64,000 nt of DNA from Mycolicibacterium aichiense (GCF_010726245.1 NZ_AP022561.1:620001-684000); one strand, 5' to 3'. Counted from the stretch's first letter, positions 35,323 to 44,529 are shown. Translations and numbers: made by a program. The notes: generated by a model from the letters alone, not told the origin.

Positions 35323-36414
35323 ATGTCAGAGGCCGCTTTTCCGATACCAGCCAACGAGCGTGAGCGACTGAATGTCCTTGCGGATTACAACATCATGGAC
35401 TCGCTGCCGGAGCAGGCCTATGACGACTTCGTCAAGTTGGCGTCGGCTATCTGCGGCACGCCCATCGCGCTCATCTCGTTGTTGGACGAGGATCGGCAAT
35501 GGTTCAAAGCCGACTTCGGTCTCGGGGTCAGCGAAACTCCGCGTTCGCAGGCGTTCTGCGCTCACGCGATCATGAATCCCGACGACGTGATGACCGTGGA
35601 GGATGCCACCGCCGACGAACGCTTCGCGACCAATCCCCTTGTGACCGGCGACCCGCACATCCGCTTCTACGCCGGCGCGCCGCTGGTGGCGCCGACCGGT
35701 GAGGCGCTGGGCACCATTTGCGTGATCGACCGTCAGCCGCGAACTCTCAGCGAGACACAGCGGGAGGCGCTGGCGATTCTGTCCCGCGAGATCATCGTGC
35801 AGCTCGAGCTACGCCGCAGCATCGAGACTCTGGAGCAGGCGGTGCTTGACCAGGAAAAGTACGTGGAACTGCTGCAGGAGTATCAGCGCGACATCGAAAA
35901 GGTGCGGGTGCACCTGGAGTCTCAATCGGTAACCGATGTGTTGACCGGAGTGAAGAACCGCCGCTCATTCGACATGACTCTCGACGAGGAGTGCATGCGG
36001 GCGCAAACCCGCGGCACCACCTTGTCACTGATCATGATTGACGTCGACCTGTTCAAGGCATTCAACGACATCCACGGACACCCGGCCGGTGACGAGGTGC
36101 TGCGTGGGGTTGCCCGTCTGCTGCAATCCGAACTCCGGGTCTCCGATTCGCTGTTCCGCTACGGCGGCGAGGAGTTCGCGGTCGTGCTCCCCGAAACCAC
36201 CTGCAAGGGTGCGTTCGTGCTCGGCGAGCGGTTCCGCCGCGCCGTGCAGCGTGCGCCGTGGCCCAAGCGCCCGATCTCGATCAGCATCGGCGTCGCGGCC
36301 ACCGACGCCGGCATCACTTCACCGCAAGATCTCCTACAGGCCGCGGATGGCGCGCTCTACCAAGCCAAGCAGAGCGGGCGGAATCGGGTCGTCATGGCGT
36401 CGGGCGACAGCTAG
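35323..36414 (+). CDS. GAF-GGDEF diguanylate cyclase
   Basis: This 363-residue soluble protein has an N-terminal GAF domain (about residues 20-160, with FCAHAIMNPDDVMTVEDA) and a short coiled-coil linker. A GGDEF domain follows, with FKAFNDIHGHPAGDEVLRG and the signature RYGGEEF. The product-inhibition I-site RVSD lies exactly five residues before GGEEF, so the enzyme should be active and feedback-inhibited. There is no EAL domain, in contrast to the bifunctional GAF-GGDEF-EAL enzyme known in M. smegmatis. I chose the ATG giving MSEAAFPIP, preceded by a G-rich stretch; an ATG four codons upstream is also possible. Confidence 0.92.
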   Translation: MSEAAFPIPANERERLNVLADYNIMDSLPEQAYDDFVKLASAICGTPIALISLLDEDRQWFKADFGLGVSETPRSQAFCAHAIMNPDDVMTVEDATADERFATNPLVTGDPHIRFYAGAPLVAPTGEALGTICVIDRQPRTLSETQREALAILSREIIVQLELRRSIETLEQAVLDQEKYVELLQEYQRDIEKVRVHLESQSVTDVLTGVKNRRSFDMTLDEECMRAQTRGTTLSLIMIDVDLFKAFNDIHGHPAGDEVLRGVARLLQSELRVSDSLFRYGGEEFAVVLPETTCKGAFVLGERFRRAVQRAPWPKRPISISIGVAATDAGITSPQDLLQAADGALYQAKQSGRNRVVMASGDS

Positions 36415-36684
36415 TACGTCTGACCGTTGGCATACCGCTGCCGACGGTAGTGGCGGCCGTTGCCACGGTTGCGGTCCTTGTACGTCGGCAACTGCGACAG
36501 CCAGCTGCCGACGTTCAAGGCTAAAAATCGCGGGAGGGGGCGCTACTACCGGCGGCAGCGATACGCCGACGGCCTCTCGTTCTGAGATGTTTGCTGGAGC
36601 GTCGGATGGCGTCCGGGGAAAACGGTCTTGGCATGAATGCCGAGTACGACGAAAGATCAACTAGCTGGACATATGCTCCAAATA

Positions 36685-36759
36685 TGGAGCCCCCTATCGG
36701 GATCGAACCGATGGCCTACATATTACAAGTATGTTGCTCTACCACTGAGCTAAGGAGGC
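36685..36759 (-). tRNA. tRNA-Thr (anticodon UGU), CCA encoded
   Basis: Read on the minus strand, the acceptor GCCUCCU pairs with AGGGGGC, including one G-U pair. The D arm is GCUC-AGUGGUA-GAGC, the anticodon stem ACAUA/UAUGU encloses CUUGUAA, and the T arm AUCGG-UUCGAUC-CCGAU is complete. The discriminator is U, followed by an encoded CCA. The anticodon UGU reads ACA/ACG-type threonine codons. Confidence 0.97.
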
Positions 36760-36805
36760 ATTGGTCGGCGCAAAATGACCCGACACGTCTAACAGACTAG
36801 CGAAC

Positions 36806-37552
36806 TCACTGCTCGTCGTCGTCGATGACCAACCGCTCGCTGCGCACCCGCTCGGTGCCGACCGGGCGCGGCGGCGTGTAGCTGCGCCGGCGGCCCGGGA
36901 TCGGGATGCGGTCGGCGATATTGCTGAGCGGGTTGACCACCAGGCTCAGTGTGGTGACCGCCTCGCGCAGCGTCTCGATCGTCGGCGCCAGCGCTTCCAG
37001 CCCGGGCGCCAGCCGGTTCAGCGTGTCGGCGACGTCGGCCAGCTGCTCCAGCGGGCCGTTGCGCGCGGTCAGCTTCTCCACCAGGCCGCCCTCGGCCATC
37101 AGCCGGTCGGCCAGCCCTTCCTCGCCGAGGATCCGCTCGATCAGGCCGTCCTCGTCGAGAAGCTGGTCCACCAGACCGCCCGGCGCGAGCGACCGGTCAA
37201 GTCCGCCGCCCTCGGCGGTCAACCGATCCAGAACACCGTCCGGCGCGGTCATCCGGTCGATCAGACCGCCCGGCCGCATGAGACGGTCCAGCGGTCCGTC
37301 CGGTGCCAGGGCCCGCCCCAAGGGGGCGTCATCGTCGAGCAATTGGGCGAGCTTGTTCGCCCGCGAGATGGTGTCCTCCAAGCCGAACACCTGCGCCATC
37401 GAACTCGGTGATGCTGCTACCCCCGCCTCACCCAGCGCTTGTTTGGTCAGGTCAATGCCCACTTTGGCGACGTCGAGACCGACCTCGGCTGCGGCCAGGC
37501 CCGCCCGTACCGGTGCGCTGGCAAGGCCAACGAGCGTCTTCGCCAGGTCCAT
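36806..37552 (-). CDS. Decapeptide-repeat protein next to phoP (Rv0756c-like)
   Basis: This 248-residue protein has an N-terminal amphipathic helix region (about residues 1-75). Ten contiguous 10-residue repeats (76-175) follow the pattern G-x-[LIV]-[DE]-[RKQ]-[LIM]-x-x-x-[GDEN], for example GPLDRLMRPG, GLIDRMTAPD and GLIERILGEE. A helical segment with LNRLAPGLEALAPTIETLREAV comes next, and an Arg-rich plus acidic tail ends in DDDEQ. No enzyme motif, signal peptide or membrane helix is seen. Position and length match Rv0756c, the gene divergent from phoP in M. tuberculosis. Function is unknown; the repeats could form a solenoid or a membrane-surface scaffold. Confidence 0.85.
   Translation of the reverse strand: MDLAKTLVGLASAPVRAGLAAAEVGLDVAKVGIDLTKQALGEAGVAASPSSMAQVFGLEDTISRANKLAQLLDDDAPLGRALAPDGPLDRLMRPGGLIDRMTAPDGVLDRLTAEGGGLDRSLAPGGLVDQLLDEDGLIERILGEEGLADRLMAEGGLVEKLTARNGPLEQLADVADTLNRLAPGLEALAPTIETLREAVTTLSLVVNPLSNIADRIPIPGRRRSYTPPRPVGTERVRSERLVIDDDEQ
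37028..37327 (-). repeat. Ten tandem 30-bp coding repeats (decapeptide array)
   Basis: Ten in-frame 30-base units encode decapeptides without any gap. Amino acid pattern is kept while the DNA has diverged, so the array is old and under protein-level selection rather than a recent slippage product. Confidence 0.8.
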
Positions 37553-37618
37553 TTCACAAGTGTAGGAGCGGAAAAAGTTTGTAACCGGAGGTATCGGCTA
37601 AACAGCGAGAAAACCAAC

Positions 37619-37636
37619 TCACAGGAATCTCACAGC
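37619..37636. promoter_or_regulatory. PhoP box upstream of phoP
   Basis: TCACAGG-AATC-TCACAGC is a direct repeat of two 7-mers with a 4-base spacer. It matches the mycobacterial PhoP motif TCACAGC-N4-TCACAGC except for the last base of the first unit. It lies 45-62 bases before the phoP ATG and 67-84 bases from the start of the divergent repeat-protein gene, so autoregulation and control of that neighbour are both possible. Confidence 0.8.
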
Positions 37637-37680
37637 GCCTAGGCAGCGTGAGTTCACCAATGTGAGAGGAAATTGTCAGC

Positions 37681-38400
37681 ATGGCCGCACCTGTTACACC
37701 CGAAACCAAACCCGAGGCACGTGTCCTCGTCGTGGACGACGAGACCAACATCGTGGAACTCCTGTCGGTAAGCCTGAAGTTCCAGGGCTTCGAGGTCCAC
37801 ACCGCGTCCAGCGGCCCGGCGGCCCTCGACCGCGCTCGGGAGGTCCGGCCCGACGCCGTGATCCTCGACGTCATGATGCCCGGCATGGACGGTTTCGGTG
37901 TGTTGCGCAGGCTGCGCGCCGACGGCATCGACGCGCCTGCGCTGTTCCTGACCGCGCGCGACAGCCTCCAGGACAAGATCGCCGGACTCACCCTGGGCGG
38001 CGACGACTACGTCACCAAGCCGTTCAGCCTCGAAGAGGTCGTCGCCCGGTTGCGGGTGATCCTGCGTCGCGCAGGCAAGGGTGTGGAGGAGCCGCGCAAT
38101 TCGCGGCTGAGCTTCGCCGATATCGAGCTCGACGAGGACACCCACGAGGTGTGGAAGGCCGGAGAGCCGGTCTCGCTCTCGCCGACCGAATTCACCTTGC
38201 TGCGTTACTTCGTCATCAATGCCGGCACCGTGCTCAGCAAGCCCAAGATCCTGGACCACGTCTGGCGCTACGACTTCGGCGGCGACGTCAATGTCGTTGA
38301 GTCCTACGTATCCTACCTGCGCCGGAAGATCGACACCGGTGAAAAGCGCCTCCTGCACACCCTTCGCGGTGTCGGATACGTGCTGCGGGAGCCGCGGTAA
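37681..38400 (+). CDS. phoP: Response regulator PhoP
   Basis: This 239-residue OmpR/PhoB-family regulator has a receiver domain with acidic pocket Asp19/Asp20, phosphoacceptor Asp63 in VILDVMMPG and Lys113 in DDYVTKPFS. A winged-helix domain follows (about residues 140-237) with RYFVINAGTVLSKPKILDHV and SYVSYLRRKID. The sequence is nearly that of M. tuberculosis PhoP as I recall it, which controls lipid (sulfolipid, acyltrehalose), ESX-1 and acid-response genes. A PhoP box precedes it, and phoR follows after 38 bases. The N-terminus is somewhat shorter than the M. tuberculosis annotation. Confidence 0.98.
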   Translation: MAAPVTPETKPEARVLVVDDETNIVELLSVSLKFQGFEVHTASSGPAALDRAREVRPDAVILDVMMPGMDGFGVLRRLRADGIDAPALFLTARDSLQDKIAGLTLGGDDYVTKPFSLEEVVARLRVILRRAGKGVEEPRNSRLSFADIELDEDTHEVWKAGEPVSLSPTEFTLLRYFVINAGTVLSKPKILDHVWRYDFGGDVNVVESYVSYLRRKIDTGEKRLLHTLRGVGYVLREPR

Positions 38401-38438
38401 TCCGGCGCATCGCGCCGATCGGCGCGAACAATAGAGAG

Positions 38439-39878
38439 ATGCCCAGGCCCTACCACCGAGCGTTGCCGCTGCGGGTCGGCCTGGTGGCCGCCATGCTGCT
38501 GCTCGTGGGATGCGGCCTGCTGGCCTCCGGGATCGCGGTCACCTCGACCCTGCAGCATGACCTCATCAACCGCGCCGACCAGACCCTGCTGGACGCCTCC
38601 CGGGGCTGGGCCCAGGCTCCGCGCCGGATGCCTCCGCCCGACGAGGAGCCCAACCCGGCCCGTCCGCCGTCCAACTTCTACGTCCGCGGCGTCGACGCCG
38701 ACGGTCACATCTGGATGGCCGTCAACGACCGGGACGCCGAACCCGCGCTGCCCGACGACAACGACGTCGGGCCGGTGCCGGTGACCGTCGGCTCACTGGA
38801 GCACTCGCCGGTCGAGTGGCGTGCGGTGTCGGTGCGCGGGCCCAGCGGCGAGCTGACCACGGTGGCGATCGACATGTCCGACATCCAGTCCACGGTCCGC
38901 AGTCTGGCGTGGTCGCAATTCGCGATAGGCATCGCTGTGCTGATCATCCTCGGGGTCGCCGGCTACTGGGTGGTGCACCGCAGCCTTCGGCCGCTCGTCG
39001 AAGTCGAGAAGACCGCCGCCGCGATCGCCGCCGGACAGCTGGATCGCCGTGTGCCCGAACGTGATCCACGCACCGAAGTTGGCCGATTGTCGTTGGCGCT
39101 CAACGGCATGCTCGCCCAGATCCAGACCGCGATGGCGTCATCGGAGGACTCCGCCGAGCAGGCCCGCACCTCCGAAGAGCGCATGCGGCGCTTCATCACC
39201 GACGCCAGCCACGAATTGCGCACCCCGTTGACCACCATTCGCGGCTTCGCCGAGCTCTACCGGCAGGGCGCGGCCCGCGACGTCGAGATGCTGATGTCCC
39301 GCATCGAAAGCGAGTCGCGGCGGATGGGCTTACTGGTCGACGATCTGCTGCTGCTGGCCCGCCTCGACGCGCAGCGCCCGCTCGAACAGCGCCGCGTCGA
39401 CCTGCTCACCCTGGCCACCGACGCCGTGCACGACGCCCAGTCGATCGCCCCCAAGCGGACCATCACCATGGAGGTCTTCGACGGTCCCGGCACCCCCGAG
39501 GTCATCGGCGACGAGGCCCGATTGCGTCAGGTGCTGGGCAATCTGGTGGCCAACGCCCTGCAGCACACCCCGGAGACCGCCCGAATCAGTGTGCGGGTGG
39601 GCACGTCGTCCGACGACGCGGTGCTCGAGGTCGCCGACGAAGGGCCCGGCATGACTCCCGAGGACGCCCGGCGGGTGTTCGAGCGGTTCTATCGCACCGA
39701 CTCCTCCCGCGCCCGCGCCAGTGGTGGCACCGGGCTGGGGTTGTCGATCGTCGACTCGCTGGTCTACGCCCACGGTGGCCGCGTCACGGTGTCTACCGCG
39801 CCGGGCCAGGGCTGCTGCTTTCGGGTCAGCCTGCCGCGCATCGCCGATGTCGCAACCCCGGTGGCCCCAGCGATCTAG
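38439..39878 (+). CDS. phoR: Sensor histidine kinase PhoR
   Basis: This 479-residue sensor has two membrane helices (about residues 13-37 and 155-175) flanking an extracellular sensor domain with a Pro-rich stretch near 60-80. HAMP ([27 protein letters not shown]), HisKA with His258 in [14 protein letters not shown], and an HATPase_c domain with N box, DEGPGM and [10 protein letters not shown] follow. It phosphorylates PhoP. The periplasmic domain is the most variable part compared with M. tuberculosis PhoR, consistent with different environmental signals. Its stop overlaps the convergent HIT gene by 4 bases. Confidence 0.97.
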   Translation: MPRPYHRALPLRVGLVAAMLLLVGCGLLASGIAVTSTLQHDLINRADQTLLDASRGWAQAPRRMPPPDEEPNPARPPSNFYVRGVDADGHIWMAVNDRDAEPALPDDNDVGPVPVTVGSLEHSPVEWRAVSVRGPSGELTTVAIDMSDIQSTVRSLAWSQFAIGIAVLIILGVAGYWVVHRSLRPLVEVEKTAAAIAAGQLDRRVPERDPRTEVGRLSLALNGMLAQIQTAMASSEDSAEQARTSEERMRRFITDASHELRTPLTTIRGFAELYRQGAARDVEMLMSRIESESRRMGLLVDDLLLLARLDAQRPLEQRRVDLLTLATDAVHDAQSIAPKRTITMEVFDGPGTPEVIGDEARLRQVLGNLVANALQHTPETARISVRVGTSSDDAVLEVADEGPGMTPEDARRVFERFYRTDSSRARASGGTGLGLSIVDSLVYAHGGRVTVSTAPGQGCCFRVSLPRIADVATPVAPAI

Positions 39879-40279
39879 CCGAGTTCGGCAAGCGCGGCCT
39901 TGATCTTGGCCTGCGCCTCGTCGAGCGACGCGGAGGAGGGATTGCGGTCGACGTTGGCGAAACCGAAGTCGGACAGGTTCCGCGCGGGGAAAACATGCAC
40001 GTGCAGGTGCGGCACTTCGAGCCCGGCGATGATCAGCCCGGACCGCTGCGCGCCGAACGCCGCACACACGGCCTTGCCGATCCGCTGGGACACCGCCATC
40101 ACCTTGTTGAACACGGCCGGCTCGACGTCCTGCCAGTTGTCGACCTCGGCCCGCGGAACCACCAGCGTGTGCCCGGGGGTCATCGGCTCGATGGTCAGGA
40201 ACGCGACGACCTCGTCGTCTTCGTAGACGAATCGTCCCGGCAGTTCGCGGTTGATGATCTTGGTGAAGACGGAGGCCAT
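39875..40279 (-). CDS. HIT-family hydrolase (Rv0759c-like)
   Basis: This 134-residue HIT protein has the catalytic motif HLHVHVFPA (about residues 91-99), an [21 protein letters not shown] start and [14 protein letters not shown] enzymes hydrolyse nucleotide phosphoramidates or dinucleoside polyphosphates. It occupies the same convergent position after phoR as Rv0759c. The substrate is not known. Confidence 0.92.
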   Translation of the reverse strand: MASVFTKIINRELPGRFVYEDDEVVAFLTIEPMTPGHTLVVPRAEVDNWQDVEPAVFNKVMAVSQRIGKAVCAAFGAQRSGLIIAGLEVPHLHVHVFPARNLSDFGFANVDRNPSSASLDEAQAKIKAALAELG

Positions 40280-40387
40280 GGGCCAAGCATATGAGTAGCC
40301 GCCCGGGGCCGATCATGAAGCTGGCTCACAGCAACCCCTCAGATCCGGCCCAGTGCCGCAGCAGCTTGGGACGCGAGGATCATCGGT

Positions 40388-41608
40388 ATGACCGACACCC
40401 TGCCGGCCGAGCAGCACACCGCTGCGATCGGCGTCGGGGGTCGCTACGTTCTCGACATCGTCATCCCCGTGTACAACGAGGAGCGCGACGTCGCGGCCTG
40501 CGTGCGACGGCTCCACCAGTTCCTGCTCGACGAGGTGCCCTACCGGGCCCGAATCATCGTGGCCGACAACGCCAGTACCGACCACACCTTGTCGGTGGCG
40601 CGGGAGCTCGCCGAGGAACTGTCCGACGTCGACGTGATCCACCTCGACGCCAAGGGCCGCGGCGGCGCGCTCGCCGCAGCGTGGGCGTCGTCGCCGGCCG
40701 ACGTCGTCGCCTACATGGATGTCGACCTCTCGACCGATCTTTCAGCGCTCATGCCTCTGGTCGCGCCGCTGGTGTCCGGGCATTCCGACATCGCCATCGG
40801 TTCGCGGCTGGCCGCCTCGTCGCGGGTGGTGCGTGGCATCAAGCGCGAATTGGTGTCCCGCGGTTACAACTTGCTGCTGCGCGGCCTGCTCGGCGCGAGG
40901 TTCTCCGACGCCCAGTGCGGCTTCAAGGCGCTGCGCGCTGACGTCGCCCGCCAGCTGTTGCCGCTGGTCGCCGACACCGGATGGTTCTTCGACACCGAAC
41001 TGCTGGTGCTCGCCGAGAAGGCCGGCTTGCGCATCCACGAGGTACCGGTCGACTGGATCGACGACCCTGACTCCCGCGTCGACATCCTCGCCACCGCGAT
41101 CGAAGACCTCAAAGGCTGCTGGCGAGTCGGCCGCGCGCTGACCACCGGAGCGCTGCCGCTGCGCGACCTGCAGGCCGCGCTGGGCCGCGAGCCGCTGGTG
41201 CCCGGCGTGCCCCGCGGCATGGTCGGCCAGATGGTCCGCTTCGGCCTGATCGGCATCGCCAGCACCATTGCCTTTGCGCTGCTGTATCTTTCGCTGCATC
41301 CCGCGCTCGGCGCGCAGGCGGCCAACCTGACCGCCCTGCTGCTCACCGCGCTGGCCAACACCGCCGCCAACCGAGCCTTCACCTTCGGCATCCGCGGCCG
41401 CGCCGGTGTCGCCCGCCACCACGTCCACGGCCTGCTGATCTTCGCATTCGGGCTGGCCATCACCAGCGGCTCGCTGTATCTGCTGCACCGCTACGACCCG
41501 ACCGTCGGCAAGGGCGTCGAACTGTCCGTTCTGGTCGCGGCCAACCTGGTCGCCACCCTCGTGCGATTCGTGGCGTTGCGACGGGTGTTCGGCGCCCCCA
41601 CCCGCTGA
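40388..41608 (+). CDS. GT2 polyprenyl-phosphate glycosyltransferase fused to a GtrA-like membrane domain
   Basis: This 406-residue two-domain protein has an N-terminal GT2 (dolichyl-phosphate mannose synthase-like) domain (about residues 17-250). It shows IVIPVYNEERDV, ADNAS, MDVDLSTDLSAL (DxD-type) and GSRLAASSRVVRG. A C-terminal GtrA domain of four membrane helices (about 275-400, MVRFGLIGIASTIAFALLYLSL) follows. Such enzymes load a sugar from a nucleotide donor onto polyprenyl phosphate and may flip it. The following gene starts 1 base after its stop, so the two work as a donor-making and donor-using pair. It is not present at this site in M. tuberculosis. Confidence 0.9.
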   Translation: MTDTLPAEQHTAAIGVGGRYVLDIVIPVYNEERDVAACVRRLHQFLLDEVPYRARIIVADNASTDHTLSVARELAEELSDVDVIHLDAKGRGGALAAAWASSPADVVAYMDVDLSTDLSALMPLVAPLVSGHSDIAIGSRLAASSRVVRGIKRELVSRGYNLLLRGLLGARFSDAQCGFKALRADVARQLLPLVADTGWFFDTELLVLAEKAGLRIHEVPVDWIDDPDSRVDILATAIEDLKGCWRVGRALTTGALPLRDLQAALGREPLVPGVPRGMVGQMVRFGLIGIASTIAFALLYLSLHPALGAQAANLTALLLTALANTAANRAFTFGIRGRAGVARHHVHGLLIFAFGLAITSGSLYLLHRYDPTVGKGVELSVLVAANLVATLVRFVALRRVFGAPTR

Positions 41609-41609
41609 T

Positions 41610-43577
41610 ATGACGATCACCGTCGAGTCACCGGAAGTCGGCGTAGCACAATCGGTTACCCGACACACCCGAATATCGCCGAAGCGGTGGGCGCTGGTCG
41701 TCTTATTGACCGCGACCGCCGTTCTCTACCTGTGGGCCCTGGACCGCTCGGGGTGGGCCAACGCGTTCTATTCCGCTGCCGAGCAGGCCGGCTCGCAGTC
41801 GTGGAAGGCGTTGTTGTTCGGATCGTCCGACGCTGCCAACTCGATCACCGTCGACAAACCGCCTCTGTCGCTGTGGCTCCCGGCCCTGGCCATCCGCCTG
41901 TTCGGCCTCAACTCGTGGAGCATCCTGGCTCCCCAGGCGATCATCGGAGTGGCCTCTGTCGCACTGCTCTGGGATGCCGTCCGCCGGCCGTTCGGTGAAG
42001 GAGCCGCACTGATGGCGGGCACGGTCCTGGCGCTGACCCCGGTGGCCGTGACGATCTTCCGCTACAACAACCCCGACGCGCTTCTGGTCCTGTTGATGAT
42101 CGCCGCGGTGTGGGCCCTGCTGAGGGCGATCGACGACGGTCGACTGCGCTGGCTGTTGGTGTCGGGATGCTGTGTGGGACTGGGGTATCTGACCAAGCAG
42201 CTCGAAGTGGCGTTGGTGCTGCCCGCGCTGGCGATCCCGTACCTGGTGGCCGGTCCGCGATCGCTGCTCACCCGGCTGGGGCAACTCGTGACGGCGCTGG
42301 CCGCCGCCGTGGCCGCAGCGGGGTGGTGGGTGCTGCTGGTGCAGCTGTGGCCGGCTGGCTCGCGGCCGTGGATCGGTGGGACGCAGACCAATTCGATCCT
42401 CGAACTGACGCTGCGCTACAACGGCTTCGGCAGGCTCAACGGCGACGAGCCGGGCAGCATCGCCTCGCCCGGCTTCATCTCGCCGGTCCATACCGGTGGC
42501 CGGACATCGCCGCACCCCTGGGGTCAGCCCGGCATCGGCAGGATGTTCGAGCCGGAGCAGATCGGTGGCATCGGCTGGCTACTGCCCGCCGCACTGGTGT
42601 TCGCGGTCGCCTTGCTGGTGTGGCGGGGCCGAGCCGCGCGCCGGGATCTGCGCCGCGCCGCCATCGGAGTGTTGGTGCTCTGGCTGCTGGTCACGACATG
42701 GGTGTTCAGCTACATGGCCGGAATCTTTCACCCGTACTACACCGTGGCCCTCGCGCCGCCGATCGCCGCGCTGACCGGCATCGGCATTGCAGTGAGTTGG
42801 CAAGAGCGACAACGGCTGTGGGTCAGGGTGGCGCTGGCGGTCGCGGTGGTGCTGACGGCCGCCACCGCGGTGATCGTGCTGCGGCACGTTCCTGGCTTCT
42901 ACCCGTGGCTGCGGTGGGCGGTCCCGCTGGCCGCCGTCCTGGTGCTGGCCGGGCTGATCGTCACCGCCATCCCGATGCCGGTGATCATCGCGGCAGGCGT
43001 ACTGGTCGCGTTCGGCGGACCCGTGGCCTACAGCGTCACGACCGTCGAACGCGGCAATTCCGGCGCACTGCCGATCACCGGACCCGTTCCACGCGTTGTG
43101 ACGGCAATGACCAAGGGTGTCGCGCCGGCCCAGCGCGCCGAGATCACGTCGGTCAGCGGGCCCGGATTCCTGCTGCCCCCGGGATCGTCCACCACCGGAC
43201 CGCATCTGGTCGGCTGCAGCCTGCTGGACTCCGGCGTGCCCGACCGGCAGCTGGTCGGCCTGCTCGACGCCGATGCGCAGCGATACACCTGGGTGGCCGC
43301 GACCATCGGATCGATGTGCGCGGCCGGGTATCAACTGGCCAGCGGTCACCCGGTGATGCCGGTCGGTGGATTCAACGGCACTGATCCTTCCCCGGCACCC
43401 GACGAGTTTCTGCGGATGGCGCTGTCCAAGCGTATCCACTACTTCATCGTCACCAACCCGGTCCACGAGGACAAGTGGGGACATCTGGACACCAATGCGC
43501 TTATCCAGCAATGGGTTCAGCGCAACTTCACCCCGGTGCGGGTCGGCAGAGTCCTGATCTACGACCTCACGGCGTAG
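41610..43577 (+). CDS. GT39/GT83-type membrane glycosyltransferase (ArnT/PMT-like)
   Basis: This 655-residue polytopic protein has about 11-13 membrane helices. The first extracytoplasmic loop carries the conserved acidic pair region FYSAAEQAGSQSW, then SITVDKPPLSLWL (the DKPP motif of polyprenyl-sugar-dependent transferases). There is a Gly-rich loop GTQTNSILELTLRYNGFGRLNG and a C-terminal soluble domain of about 200 residues. It should transfer the sugar made by the upstream gene to a cell-envelope acceptor outside the membrane. The acceptor is unknown; the product is convergent with the SDR gene. Confidence 0.88.
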   Translation: MTITVESPEVGVAQSVTRHTRISPKRWALVVLLTATAVLYLWALDRSGWANAFYSAAEQAGSQSWKALLFGSSDAANSITVDKPPLSLWLPALAIRLFGLNSWSILAPQAIIGVASVALLWDAVRRPFGEGAALMAGTVLALTPVAVTIFRYNNPDALLVLLMIAAVWALLRAIDDGRLRWLLVSGCCVGLGYLTKQLEVALVLPALAIPYLVAGPRSLLTRLGQLVTALAAAVAAAGWWVLLVQLWPAGSRPWIGGTQTNSILELTLRYNGFGRLNGDEPGSIASPGFISPVHTGGRTSPHPWGQPGIGRMFEPEQIGGIGWLLPAALVFAVALLVWRGRAARRDLRRAAIGVLVLWLLVTTWVFSYMAGIFHPYYTVALAPPIAALTGIGIAVSWQERQRLWVRVALAVAVVLTAATAVIVLRHVPGFYPWLRWAVPLAAVLVLAGLIVTAIPMPVIIAAGVLVAFGGPVAYSVTTVERGNSGALPITGPVPRVVTAMTKGVAPAQRAEITSVSGPGFLLPPGSSTTGPHLVGCSLLDSGVPDRQLVGLLDADAQRYTWVAATIGSMCAAGYQLASGHPVMPVGGFNGTDPSPAPDEFLRMALSKRIHYFIVTNPVHEDKWGHLDTNALIQQWVQRNFTPVRVGRVLIYDLTA

Positions 43578-43578
43578 G

Positions 43579-44448
43579 TCAGGTGAGCATCGTCGCGATC
43601 TCGCCGACTGTCCACGGCGGGCAGTCGTGATGATCCCGGTAAGTGATGAACTTTGGCGAGGGCTTGTCGAACCGCCCCACGAAACCGCCTGCGGCGATAA
43701 AGATCTGGCCGGTGATCGTGCTGGCAAGGTCACTGACCAGGTAGGCGTACATCGGGGCGACGTACTCCGGGGGCGCGGCGTCGAGCGCACCGTGGGCGCT
43801 GACGTCGTCGAGGATGCCGCGTTGCCGCAACGATTCGATCTGTGCCTCGAAGTCCGACCCACTGGACAGCCGGGTCTTGGCACCCGGGCACACCACGTTG
43901 GCGCGCACACCGTGCTCGGCCAGCTCGGCCGCGATCGCCATCGTCAAGCCGTTGACCGCACCTTTGCCTGCCGGATAGCCGGTTCCGCCGTAATCGCCAA
44001 GGAAGGCAAAGGAACTGGTGTTGACGATCGCGCCTCGGCCGCGGGCCACCATTCTGGGGGCGGCCGCCCGGCAGGTCGCGAACGTGGTTCCGACATGGAT
44101 GTCGAGGAGCGCGCGGAACTCGGCAGCTGTGACGGACAGTATCGACGAACCGGGCGGCTCAGGTGCGCCGGCGCAGTTCACCAGGGCGTCGACAGCACCG
44201 AATTCGCTCTCGCACAGGCCGACCAATTGCTCGGCGATCGCTTCGTCCGCGGCCGAGCCGGCGTGTGCGATGGCGCGGCCACCGGCGTCGACGATGGTGG
44301 CGACCGTCGCCTCAGCGGCCGCTGCATCGCGGCCGTTGACCACAACACCCGCCCCGCACTCGGCCAGCAGCGCCGAGACGGCGGCCCCGATACCCCGTGA
44401 GCCGCCGACGACGACGGCACCGAAGCCCTCGAGCGGGCGCTCACTCAC
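43579..44448 (-). CDS. Short-chain dehydrogenase/reductase
   Basis: This SDR of about 289 residues has the loop VGGSRGIGAAVSA (about residues 15-27), NCAG near 91 and the catalytic YPAGKGAVNG (about 158-167) with an upstream Ser in NTSSFAF. The C-terminus is extended with SPKFITYRDHHDCPPWTVGEI. I chose GTG at 44448 because the conserved fold begins immediately after it; a TTG at 44517, only 12 bases from the upstream stop, would add an Arg-rich stretch. It is the last gene of the CYP51-side leftward group. The C-terminal extension is unusual for an SDR of this size. Substrate unknown. Confidence 0.8.
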   Translation of the reverse strand: MSERPLEGFGAVVVGGSRGIGAAVSALLAECGAGVVVNGRDAAAAEATVATIVDAGGRAIAHAGSAADEAIAEQLVGLCESEFGAVDALVNCAGAPEPPGSSILSVTAAEFRALLDIHVGTTFATCRAAAPRMVARGRGAIVNTSSFAFLGDYGGTGYPAGKGAVNGLTMAIAAELAEHGVRANVVCPGAKTRLSSGSDFEAQIESLRQRGILDDVSAHGALDAAPPEYVAPMYAYLVSDLASTITGQIFIAAGGFVGRFDKPSPKFITYRDHHDCPPWTVGEIATMLT

Positions 44449-44529
44449 CGTCAGCGGGAGCTGAGTAGATGAGGCGGTCCCAGCTTCGCCCAACCTCCGC
44501 CGGCGCTGGCGCGCCAACTCCGGCCAGAC

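Noticed and set aside
40326..40332. TCACAGC upstream of the GT2-GtrA gene as a PhoP box
   Set aside because: Only one 7-mer is present. The sequence 4 bases later (CCTCAGA) is not a second copy, so it does not meet the direct-repeat requirement.
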